Source of the DNA: Pseudomonadota bacterium
GTDB taxonomy: Bacteria; Pseudomonadota; Alphaproteobacteria; Rhizobiales; Hyphomicrobiaceae
Length of the DNA stretch: 18,366 bases
Reading direction: 5' to 3'
NCBI GenBank assembly: GCA_003242645.1
Contig: QGVC01000026.1
Span: 1 to 18,366, forward strand
Part shown: in pieces, positions 1 to 6,293 of the stretch
Layout of the letters: each line of letters starts with the position of its first letter
How positions within the stretch are numbered: the first letter of the stretch is position 1
The notes under the pieces: model-generated
The model's database searches: none
What the model was told of the DNA's origin: nothing
Seen by the model: only the letters and a program-made list of their open reading frames with translations
Made by a program: the position numbers and the translations under genes

Positions 1-1034
1 CCTGGAACACGAAGGTGCTCGATCGCACCGGCCTTATCCTGGAGATCTTCGGGCGCCGGGCCCGGACGCGGGAAGGTCGGCTCCAAGTCGAGCTGGCTCA
101 CCTCACTTATCAAAAGAGCCGGCTGGTCCGGAGCTGGACCCACCTGGAGCGCCAGCGCGGTGGCTACGGCTTCCTCGGCGGTCCTGGTGAGACTCAGATC
201 GAGACGGACCGGCGCCTCATCCAAGAGCGCATCGACGCCATCCGGAAGGAGCTGGATGTCGTGGTGCGCACCCGTGAGCTGCATCGCTCCGGGCGGCGGC
301 GCGTGCCCTATCCGCTGGTGGCCATCGTCGGTTACACCAACGCTGGCAAGTCGACGCTGTTCAACAAGCTGACTGGCGCGGGGGTCGCCGCTGCAGACCA
401 GGTCTTCGCGACGCTCGACCCGACGATGCGGGAGCTCAAGCTGCCGAGCGGTCGCCGGGTGATCCTCTCCGATACCGTCGGTTTCATCTCTGACCTGCCT
501 ACGACGCTTGTCGCTGCGTTTCGTGCGACGCTCGAGGAGGTCGTTGAGGCGGACTTGATCCTGCACGTGCGCGACATCAGCCACCCCGAAACGCAAGCAC
601 AGCGGGCAGATGTGGAGAGCGTGTTGGCCGATCTCGGCATCGACGTGGACCAGCCGGATGGCAGGATCGTGGAAGTCTGGAACAAGATCGACCTGCTGCC
701 GCCGGAAACCTTAGAAGAGCTGCAGAATGCGGCCCGGCGCGCGGAACGGGCGCCGCTTCTTATCTCCGCCACTCAGGGAACTGGCTTGGAGCAGCTTCTA
801 GAGGCCATTGACGCGCAGCTTGGCCGCGCGGACGAAGAGCTCACCATCGCGGTGCCTGCAACTGCTGGCGGCCTGCTTGCTTGGCTGCACGAGAATGCGC
901 GAGTGCTGGCGCGCGAGACGTCGGAGAACGGCCAGACCGTGTGCCGTATTCAGATCCCTCGCGACAAGAAGGGCCGTCTTTTCAGCCGGTTGCACAAGGA
1001 CGGCTTGGCGGCCGCAGCTTCGCCAGCGAGCTGA
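1..1034 (+). CDS. hflX: GTPase HflX, 3' part (5' end outside window)
   Basis: HflX is a ribosome-associated GTPase that splits stalled or stressed 70S ribosomes. The frame is already open at base 3, reading W-N-T-K before a GTG at 15, and that stretch is part of the conserved N-terminal HflX domain, so the gene is truncated by the window edge and the GTG at 15 is not its start. Numbering from that GTG, the glycine-rich linker GGPGETQIETDRR lies near residues 55-67. It is followed by the G domain: G1 GYTNAGKST (106-114), G3 DTVGF, G4 WNKIDL and G5 SATQGTG. The C-terminal part is a short HflX tail. In alphaproteobacteria hflX commonly follows hfq, so hfq would be expected upstream; that is knowledge, not seen here. 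It converges on the polyprenyl synthase gene with only 16 bases between stops. Identification is secure. Confidence 0.96.
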   Translation, partial: WNTKVLDRTGLILEIFGRRARTREGRLQVELAHLTYQKSRLVRSWTHLERQRGGYGFLGGPGETQIETDRRLIQERIDAIRKELDVVVRTRELHRSGRRRVPYPLVAIVGYTNAGKSTLFNKLTGAGVAAADQVFATLDPTMRELKLPSGRRVILSDTVGFISDLPTTLVAAFRATLEEVVEADLILHVRDISHPETQAQRADVESVLADLGIDVDQPDGRIVEVWNKIDLLPPETLEELQNAARRAERAPLLISATQGTGLEQLLEAIDAQLGRADEELTIAVPATAGGLLAWLHENARVLARETSENGQTVCRIQIPRDKKGRLFSRLHKDGLAAAASPAS

Positions 1035-1046
1035 GAACGAGCTCGC
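1026..1046. terminator. Hairpin between convergent hflX and ispB
   Basis: Perfect 7-bp arms GCGAGCT (1026-1032) and AGCTCGC (1040-1046) flank a 7-base loop and overlap the hflX stop codon. There is no clear T-tract on either side, so a bidirectional terminator role is only inferred from its place between two convergent genes. Confidence 0.4.
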
Positions 1047-1050
1047 GATC

Positions 1051-2070
1051 TCAATAGGCGCGGTTCACACAGAAAGCGACGGCGCCGAGAAGGGCGCGTT
1101 TGGCTTGGCTATCACGGAAGATCGCGAGGGCATCCTGGGCCATCGAGCCATAGTACCGTGCACGTTCGAGGGTGGCTTCGATAGCTTTATGGCGGCGCAA
1201 GAGCGCCATGGCGTGCTCGAAATCGTTCTCGCGGATATCCCCCTCCGTCAGAGTCCGCCTCCAGAACGCTCGCTCCTCCTCGTTTCCGCGGCGATAAGCC
1301 AGGATAACTGGGAGCGTAATTTTGCCCTCGCGGAAATCGTCGCCGACGGACTTGCCGAGGCGTGCGCTTTCTCCCGAGTAGTCGAGCGCATCGTCGACGA
1401 GTTGGAACGCTATTCCGAGCGTCCTCCCATAAGATCTGAGAGCCGCCTGCTCATCGGCAGGTCTGCCGGCAAGGGCGGCACCAACTTCTGTCGCTGCGGA
1501 GAACAGTGCAGCCGTCTTGGCGTTGATGATCGCCAAATACTCGTCCTCGGTGGTCGCAGTGTTCTTGGCAGCGGCGAGCTGCATGACCTCACCTTCTGCG
1601 ATGACCGCGGCCGCGTGGGACAGGATCTTGAGTGCCGGCAGCGAGCCGACATCCACCATCATGCGGAAAGCCTGACCCAGGAGGAAATCGCCGACGAGCA
1701 CGCTGGCCTGGTTGCCCCAGAGCAATCGGGCGGCCTTCTTGCCACGGCGATAATTGCTCTCGTCGACGACATCGTCGTGCAGCAGCGTCGCCGTGTGCAT
1801 GAATTCGACTGCTGCAGCCAGCGGCACATGGCCATCGCCGGTGTATCCGCACAGCTTCGCTGCGGCGATGGTCAGCATCGGCCGCATGCGTTTACCGCCG
1901 GAATCAATAAGATGGAGTGCGAGCTTCGGAATAAGCTCGACGTCTGAGACCGCCTTGTCCAGAATAAGGCGATTCACTGCGCCCATGTCCTCGGCCACCA
2001 GCTCGAGGATGGGGGTCAGGCATTCGGACGGATCACGCGTATCGTCGATCGGGACAACGACCCCCACCAC
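1051..2070 (-). CDS. ispB: Long-chain polyprenyl (octaprenyl/decaprenyl) diphosphate synthase
   Basis: Trans-isoprenyl diphosphate synthase that condenses IPP onto an allylic diphosphate to make the ubiquinone side chain, acting in the cytosol. The first aspartate-rich motif is DDVVD at residues 99-103. The second is DDALD at 226-230, followed by the conserved block GDDFREGKITLPVILAY. The fifth residue before the first motif is a small Ala (94), as expected for long products. Tail length (C40 or C50) cannot be read from the sequence; many Hyphomicrobiales make Q-10. The length of 339 aa is normal. Two adjacent GTG codons (2070 and 2067) are possible starts. An AGAGGA sequence 4 to 7 bases upstream supports this site and I cannot choose between the two. 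The gene is divergent from the DUF2007 gene, sharing a 121-bp promoter region, and convergent with hflX. Confidence 0.93.
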   Translation of the reverse strand: MVGVVVPIDDTRDPSECLTPILELVAEDMGAVNRLILDKAVSDVELIPKLALHLIDSGGKRMRPMLTIAAAKLCGYTGDGHVPLAAAVEFMHTATLLHDDVVDESNYRRGKKAARLLWGNQASVLVGDFLLGQAFRMMVDVGSLPALKILSHAAAVIAEGEVMQLAAAKNTATTEDEYLAIINAKTAALFSAATEVGAALAGRPADEQAALRSYGRTLGIAFQLVDDALDYSGESARLGKSVGDDFREGKITLPVILAYRRGNEEERAFWRRTLTEGDIRENDFEHAMALLRRHKAIEATLERARYYGSMAQDALAIFRDSQAKRALLGAVAFCVNRAY

Positions 2071-2116
2071 GGGTTCCTCTTTCGGCGGTTACTGACCTTG
2101 GTGATCTTAAACTACG

Positions 2117-2128
2117 GGTTCCGGAACC
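2117..2128. promoter_or_regulatory. 12-bp perfect palindrome in divergent promoter region
   Basis: GGTTCCGGAACC is a perfect palindrome in the 121-bp region between the divergent ispB and DUF2007 genes. It lies about 46 bases upstream of the ispB start and 63 upstream of the other. It could be an operator, but no regulator is identifiable. A smaller repeat, CGGCA-gat-TGCCG, lies just to its right (about 2136-2148). Confidence 0.35.
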
Positions 2129-2191
2129 GTTTTCACGGCAGATTGCCGCATAGTCGATTTCCGGACACGTGGTGCAGAAAGGGCATCCATC

Positions 2192-2425
2192 ATGATGGAG
2201 ATTCTGCGCACGAACAACCCGGTGTTGCTGAGCTTCGTGGAGGTGCTTCTGCGGGACGCAGGCATTGATCCGCTCGTGGCAGACGGAAATATGAGCGTCA
2301 TGGAAGGCTCTGTCGGCGTGCTTCCGCGGCGGATTCTTGTTCGATCTGACGATGTCGTGAGGGCGCGCCAAGTGCTCGTAGAAGCAGGGCTAGGGCACTG
2401 GATCAATGATGACGACCCGACCTGA
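2192..2425 (+). CDS. DUF2007-like small protein (putative signal-transducing protein)
   Basis: A 77-aa soluble protein beginning MMEILRTNNPVLLSFVEVLL. The pattern fits DUF2007: a first strand, a helix, an acidic turn (LLRDAGIDPLVADGNMSVMEG), then a second half RRILVRSDDVVRARQVLVEAG. Together these make a small ferredoxin-like alpha/beta fold. The molecular role of the family is not established; the label 'putative signal transducing protein' is a database convention. An AAAGGG about 10 bases upstream can serve as ribosome-binding site, and a second ATG at 2195 is also possible. The 3' end overlaps the start of the methyltransferase gene by 20 bases, so the two are probably co-translated. This pairing of a DUF2007 protein with a YfiC-like methyltransferase is, as far as I recall, common in Rhizobiales. 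Confidence 0.8.
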   Translation: MMEILRTNNPVLLSFVEVLLRDAGIDPLVADGNMSVMEGSVGVLPRRILVRSDDVVRARQVLVEAGLGHWINDDDPT

Positions 2426-3203
2426 TGGGGAGGTCGGCCTGCAAGACGTCACTGAGGATGCGTTCCTCGGCGGAGCTCTGAACATCCTCCAGCCGCGTAA
2501 GGGATATCGCGCCGGAATTGATGCGGTGCTGCTAGCAGCGGCTGTACCGGTCGTAGAAAATCGCGTGGAGCGCGTGCTCGACGCAGGTGCAGGAGCCGGT
2601 GTGGTGGGCCTCTGTATCGCGCGCCGGGTATCAACAGCCCAGGTCACACTGGTTGAGAACGCCCCGTTTCTCGTTGACCTCGCCCGTGCCAACGTGGCTC
2701 GCAATAACTTCGGGGAGCGTGTCACCGTCGTTGCCGCAGACGTGACCGGACCGGCCGCTGATCTTGCCGCAGCGGGTTTGACGCCTGACTCGTTCGAACA
2801 CGTTGTCGCCAATCCGCCCTATCATGTCGAAGGTCGCGGGCGCCGTCCGCAGCATGCGATCAAGGCGAATGCCCACGCCATGCCGGAGGGTAGCCTTGCC
2901 CGTTGGGTGCAATTCCTGACCCGCGTCGCGGCTCCTCACGGCACGCTCACGATGGTTCACCGGCCGGAGGCCTTGCCAGAGCTTCTCAGACTGCTCGAGG
3001 GCCGGTTTGGCGCACTCGAAATCTTGCCGCTTCACCCGAGGCAAGGAGAGCCGGCGGTGCGCATCATTCTTCGCGGAAAGAAAGGGAGCCGCGCGCCTCT
3101 CGTCCTAAAGTCCGGCCTGGTTCTGCACGAAGAGGTCGGCAACGGTTTCCGGCCCGATATTGCGCGTGTCCTCCGGGAAGGTGCGGCCCTTCCGCTCGCC
3201 TGA
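2406..3203 (+). CDS. TrmN6/YfiC-like N6-adenine tRNA methyltransferase
   Basis: Class I SAM-dependent methyltransferase of the 'small methyltransferase domain' group, related to YfiC/TrmN6, which methylates adenosine 37 of tRNA1(Val). An N-terminal block typical of the family, FLGG...QPRKGYRAGIDAVLLAAA, spans residues 20-46. SAM motif I is VLDAGAGAGVVGL (58-69), the acidic ribose-binding residue is E84, and the catalytic NPPY motif is at 136-139, marking an exocyclic-amine methylase. The substrate in this organism is inferred; other nucleic-acid adenines or protein glutamines remain possible. The start at ATGATG 2406 (or 2409) lies inside the preceding gene. The length of 265 aa fits the family. 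Confidence 0.85.
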   Translation: MMTTRPDGEVGLQDVTEDAFLGGALNILQPRKGYRAGIDAVLLAAAVPVVENRVERVLDAGAGAGVVGLCIARRVSTAQVTLVENAPFLVDLARANVARNNFGERVTVVAADVTGPAADLAAAGLTPDSFEHVVANPPYHVEGRGRRPQHAIKANAHAMPEGSLARWVQFLTRVAAPHGTLTMVHRPEALPELLRLLEGRFGALEILPLHPRQGEPAVRIILRGKKGSRAPLVLKSGLVLHEEVGNGFRPDIARVLREGAALPLA

Positions 3204-3250
3204 AGGGGTAGCCGGGGGTGTATCAGTCGACTAAGAGTTGAAGCGAAAAC

Positions 3251-3298
3251 CCTTGCAGTCGGCCCATGGTGCTGCAAGGAGGACGTCTTGCTGTTTTT
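3251..3298 (+). promoter_or_regulatory. Leader with two mutually exclusive hairpins upstream of the S49 gene
   Basis: CCTTGCAG (3251-3258) is perfectly complementary to CTGCAAGG (3272-3279), an 8-bp stem. GCAAG inside that second arm (3274-3278) is also complementary to CTTGC (3287-3291), which is followed by TG and a run of five T (3294-3298). The second hairpin therefore resembles a weak intrinsic terminator, and the first would prevent it from forming. An AAGGAGG Shine-Dalgarno (3276-3282) sits in the shared arm. The attenuator role is an inference; the stem lengths are modest. Confidence 0.35.
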
Positions 3299-3305
3299 CG
3301 TCTGA
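3288..3305 (+). CDS. Possible 5-codon leader ORF or frame-disrupted true start
   Basis: AAGGAGG at 3276-3282 is an excellent Shine-Dalgarno, 5 bases before TTG 3288. That TTG opens only M-L-F-F-V-stop and lies out of frame with the S49 gene. Removing one T from the T5 run (3294-3298) would put this TTG in frame with the S49 protein. It may be a leader peptide, a slippage site or an indel. Real translation is unproven. Confidence 0.2.
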   Translation: MLFFV

Positions 3306-3321
3306 AAGAAGCAACGAACAG

Positions 3322-4173
3322 ATGTGGTTTTTCAAGCGCCGCCCCGTTGTTCCCGTCGTGCGGTTTTCCGGACCGATTGGATTTGCCACGCCGCTCAGGC
3401 CAGGGCTTTCGATAAGCACCGTTGCACCCGGGCTCGAGAAGGCGTTCAGCCTGTCGAAACTGCCGAGCGTTGCCGTCGTCGTGAATTCGCCAGGTGGCTC
3501 GCCCGTGCAATCGAATTTGATCTTCAAGCGCATCCGCCAGCTCGCCGAGGAGAAGAAAAAGAAGGTCTACGTTTTCTGCGAGGATGTCGCGGCATCGGGC
3601 GGCTATTACCTCGCGGTCGCCGGCGATGAGATTTATGCCGATCCGTCGTCGATCATCGGCTCGATCGGTGTGGTTTCGGCTACCTTCGGTTTCGACAAAG
3701 CAATGGCCAAGATCGGCATCGACCGGCGCGTTTATACCTCTGGGGACGCCAAAGTGCTGCTCGATCCGTTCCAGCCAGAGAAGCCGGAGGACGTGGCGCG
3801 GCTCCAGGCAATTCAGAAGGACGTGCACGACGTCTTCATAGGCGTCGTGAAGGATCGGCGCGCAGAGCGCCTCAAAGGGCACGATTCGGAATTGTTTTCC
3901 GGCGCTTTCTGGTCGGCGGCCAAGGCGCTTGAGCTGGGGTTGATCGACGGTGTTTCGGATGTGCGCACCAAGATGCGGGAGCTGCACGGAGATGACGTTC
4001 AGCTCAAGCTGGTCCCGTTTGGCCCCAGCGGGTGGCTGTCGCGCTTTTTCCGCTTTCCGCGTCTGACCTCAGCGAGCGAGACCGAGCACGTGGAACGATT
4101 GCCTTATACGCTCGCGGAAGATCTGCTATCTGCGATTGAGGCCCGGGCGCTTTGGTCGCGCTATGGGCTTTGA
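3322..4173 (+). CDS. S49-family peptidase (SppA/SohB-like)
   Basis: Serine-lysine peptidase of family S49, the SppA/SohB group that degrades signal peptides and misfolded membrane-associated proteins. From ATG 3322 the protein has 283 aa. The nucleophile Ser92 lies in DVAASGGYYLA and the general base Lys144 in YTSGDAKVLLDPFQPE. A conserved NSPGGS loop lies at 55-60 and SSIIGSIGV at 109-117. There is no clear N-terminal membrane helix or signal peptide, so it may work at the inner membrane surface or be held by oligomerisation. An in-frame upstream extension to TTG 3238 exists, but its sequence is unlike the family. No good Shine-Dalgarno precedes 3322; the only strong one (3276-3282) is out of frame. 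A short gap leads to the one-TM protein and then glyQ. Confidence 0.88.
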   Translation: MWFFKRRPVVPVVRFSGPIGFATPLRPGLSISTVAPGLEKAFSLSKLPSVAVVVNSPGGSPVQSNLIFKRIRQLAEEKKKKVYVFCEDVAASGGYYLAVAGDEIYADPSSIIGSIGVVSATFGFDKAMAKIGIDRRVYTSGDAKVLLDPFQPEKPEDVARLQAIQKDVHDVFIGVVKDRRAERLKGHDSELFSGAFWSAAKALELGLIDGVSDVRTKMRELHGDDVQLKLVPFGPSGWLSRFFRFPRLTSASETEHVERLPYTLAEDLLSAIEARALWSRYGL

Positions 4174-4228
4174 CAAACATGCACACCGGCGCGGACCAAC
4201 GCGGTCGCCGGGTTACGGAGGGGGATGA

Positions 4229-4447
4229 ATGCCACAGCTGATTGCGCTGGTTCTCGCCGGGGTAGGCCTCTATGCGGGGTACCGTTGGATCTCTCGCGAG
4301 ATCGCTCGGGCGCTCGCCGACGCCAGAGAGGAGCAAGAAGAGCTGCGCAATCAAGCCCTTAACGGTCGCCGTATGCCCAAGGACTTGGGAAACCTGGAGT
4401 GGGATGAGGCTGCCGGCGTCTACAGGCCATCAAAGCCTGTTCAGTGA
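4229..4447 (+). CDS. Small one-TM protein of unknown function
   Basis: A 72-aa protein with one hydrophobic segment at residues 3-21 (LIALVLAGVGLYAGYRWI). A charged, probably helical stretch (REIARALADAREEQEELRNQ) follows, then a tail with GNLEWDEAAGVYRPSK. This tail resembles what I recall from small conserved Rhizobiales proteins in the same place between an S49 peptidase and glyQ, but no function is known to me. The start is well supported: GGAGGGGG lies just before ATG 4229. It is 55 bases after the S49 stop, so the two may share a transcript. The predicted topology is a short N-terminus, one membrane helix and a cytoplasmic coiled tail. Confidence 0.75.
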   Translation: MPQLIALVLAGVGLYAGYRWISREIARALADAREEQEELRNQALNGRRMPKDLGNLEWDEAAGVYRPSKPVQ

Positions 4448-4531
4448 CTGCTACCGCGGGTGACGATTGCTTGACCTCTGGAACTCGCGTGCGCGGCCGC
4501 CAACAGTCTCGCAATCCGGCCTCTGCTCCCC

Positions 4532-4537
4532 TATAGT
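4532..4537 (+). promoter_or_regulatory. Candidate -10 element (TATAGT) for glyQ
   Basis: TATAGT lies 36 bases upstream of the glyQ start within a 126-bp gap and is the best -10 match there. The hexamer 17 bases upstream (TCGCAA) is a poor -35. A TTGACC at 4471-4476 is too far away to pair with it. Confidence 0.3.
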
Positions 4538-4573
4538 CCGCCGCCGATACGACAAGCCCAGGCCACGAATACC

Positions 4574-5536
4574 ATGGCGATCCGAACTGCAACCAAGCCG
4601 GCCGAAGAGCCGCGAGGCGTCATTGCCAGCGAGCTCAGGCCCGACCGCTCCTTTCAGGACCTGATCTTGGCGCTCCAGCTCTATTGGAGCGAGCAGGGCT
4701 GCGCCATTCTTCAGCCCTACGACATGGAGGTCGGCGCGGGTACGTTCCACCCGGCAACGACGCTGCGGGCGCTGGGCCCGAAGCCCTGGAACGCTGCCTA
4801 CGTGCAGCCCTCGCGGCGCCCGAAGGATGGCCGCTACGGCGAAAATCCGAATCGGCTTCAGCACTACTACCAGTTCCAGGTGATCATGAAGCCGTCGCCG
4901 CCGGACATCATGGACCTCTATCTGGAGAGCCTCAATCGGATCGGCCTGTCGCACGAAAACCACGACATCCGCTTCGTCGAGGACGACTGGGAGAGCCCGA
5001 CGCTCGGCGCCTGGGGCCTCGGCTGGGAGGTCTGGTGCGACGGCATGGAGGTGACGCAGTTCACCTATTTCCAGCAGGTCGGGGGCTTCGACTGCAATCC
5101 CGTGTCGGCCGAGCTCACCTATGGCCTCGAGCGGCTGGCGATGTACCTCCAGGGCGTCGACAGCGTGTTCGATCTCAACTTCAACGGCCGCGAGGACGAG
5201 CGGAAGCTCACCTATGGGGACGTCTTCCTGCAGGCGGAGCAGGAGTATTCGCGATACAACTTCGAGCACGCCGACACGGAAATGCTTTTCCAGCATTTCC
5301 GCGACGCCGAGAAGGAATGCCGGGCGCTGCTGGAGAAGGGAGAGAGCGAGGGCGGCCGCCATCTCATGGCGCTGCCGGCTTACGATCAGTGCATCAAGGC
5401 CTCGCACATCTTCAATCTGCTCGACGCGCGCGGCGTCATCTCGGTGACTGAGCGCCAGAGCTACATCCTCCGCGTCCGCGAGTTGGCGAAGGCGTGCTGC
5501 GCAGCTTGGCTCAAGACGGAAGGAGGCGGCGCGTGA
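4574..5536 (+). CDS. glyQ: Glycyl-tRNA synthetase alpha subunit
   Basis: Catalytic alpha subunit of the bacterial alpha2-beta2 class II glycyl-tRNA synthetase, which activates glycine and charges tRNA-Gly together with GlyS. Family sequence is nearly unbroken: [34 protein letters not shown], the motif-2 region around [14 protein letters not shown] (96-109), and [11 protein letters not shown]. The protein has 320 aa, slightly longer than E. coli GlyQ because of about 25 extra N-terminal residues before the conserved FQDL. No later in-frame start fits, so ATG 4574 is kept although its ribosome-binding site is weak. Its TGA overlaps the GTG start of the next gene by 4 bases. glyS follows after that gene. 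Confidence 0.97.
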   Translation: MAIRTATKPAEEPRGVIASELRPDRSFQDLILALQLYWSEQGCAILQPYDMEVGAGTFHPATTLRALGPKPWNAAYVQPSRRPKDGRYGENPNRLQHYYQFQVIMKPSPPDIMDLYLESLNRIGLSHENHDIRFVEDDWESPTLGAWGLGWEVWCDGMEVTQFTYFQQVGGFDCNPVSAELTYGLERLAMYLQGVDSVFDLNFNGREDERKLTYGDVFLQAEQEYSRYNFEHADTEMLFQHFRDAEKECRALLEKGESEGGRHLMALPAYDQCIKASHIFNLLDARGVISVTERQSYILRVRELAKACCAAWLKTEGGGA

Positions 5537-6132
5537 GCTCTCCCAAGACGCTCCTTAAAATGTCCGGGGCGGACCTGCGGCCGGCGCGGCTGTCGCAATC
5601 GACCGTCGTCGTCATCGATGCACAGTACGAGTATCTCGACGGAAAGTTGGCGCTGCCGGGCATAAAGCCGGCTTTAGAGGCGCTTTCGCAACTGCTGGCC
5701 AAGGCAAGGGATGCAGGCGCGCCGGTCGTGCACATCGCCCACAAGGGCCGGCCAGGCGGCTTGTTCGATCGTGACGCTCGCGGCGGGGCGATCATCGACG
5801 AAGTCAGCCCGCGGGGCGCGGAGCGGGTCATCGAAAAGCCTTTGCCGAACGCCTTCGCTCAGACGGGCCTCGATGCCGAGCTGAAATCGATTGGGCGCAC
5901 ATCGCTCGTGATCGCCGGCTTCATGACCCACATGTGCGTCAGCTCCACCGCGCGGGCGGCCCTCGATCTCGGATACCGCGTGACGATCCCGGCCGACGCT
6001 GCTGCGACCCGGGACCTGCCGGACCCGCTGGGCGGCGTTATCTCCGCCGAGGCTTTGCATCGCGCCGCACTCGCCGCGCTCGGCGACCGTTTCGCCGTCA
6101 TCAGCACGGTTGCGCAAATTCCAAGTGCGTAG
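5533..6132 (+). CDS. Isochorismatase-fold cysteine hydrolase
   Basis: Cysteine hydrolase of the isochorismatase-like superfamily (nicotinamidases, ureidoacrylate and N-carbamoyl amidohydrolases, isochorismatases). The full catalytic triad is present: Asp29 in [10 protein letters not shown], Lys102 in EKPLPNAF and Cys135 in [20 protein letters not shown]. The substrate cannot be named; the family is diverse and no NAD, pyrimidine or siderophore genes lie nearby. The start is GTG 5533 (199 aa). AGGAGG stands 6 bases before it, and the GTG overlaps the glyQ TGA as GTGA, a classic coupling arrangement. An upstream in-frame ATG at 5494 lies inside glyQ and has no family sequence. The protein is probably cytosolic. 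Its location between glyQ and glyS is unusual compared with E. coli, where the two subunit genes are adjacent. Confidence 0.88.
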   Translation: MSSPKTLLKMSGADLRPARLSQSTVVVIDAQYEYLDGKLALPGIKPALEALSQLLAKARDAGAPVVHIAHKGRPGGLFDRDARGGAIIDEVSPRGAERVIEKPLPNAFAQTGLDAELKSIGRTSLVIAGFMTHMCVSSTARAALDLGYRVTIPADAAATRDLPDPLGGVISAEALHRAALAALGDRFAVISTVAQIPSA

Positions 6133-6260
6133 CCGCACCCAGGTGCTTGCCCAAATAGCTGGCCGGTCCGACTAGCGCGATCCGCCCTTCTCAGCCGTTG
6201 GCCTGGCGGCCTCCGTTTGGACTTCGCTCCGACAGGCGATGCCGCTAAAAGGATCGGCTC

Positions 6261-6293
6261 ATGACACCCGCCGCCGAGGAGCCCCATGCCTGA
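6261..6293 (+). CDS. Possible 10-codon leader ORF overlapping the glyS start
   Basis: AAAAGGAT is followed 6 bases later by ATG 6261 and the mini-[13 protein letters not shown]. Its TGA (6291-6293) overlaps the first codons of glyS (ATG 6286). Termination there could reload ribosomes onto glyS. No other support exists. Confidence 0.2.
   Translation: MTPAAEEPHA

Noticed and set aside
808..1947. Plus-strand frame of 379 codons across the hflX end and antisense to ispB
   Set aside because: Both halves overlap clear genes in other frames and the translated product has no domain-like pattern.
4451..5407. Minus-strand frame of 318 codons opposite glyQ
   Set aside because: Antisense to an unambiguous GlyQ; its composition is a shadow of GlyQ codons.
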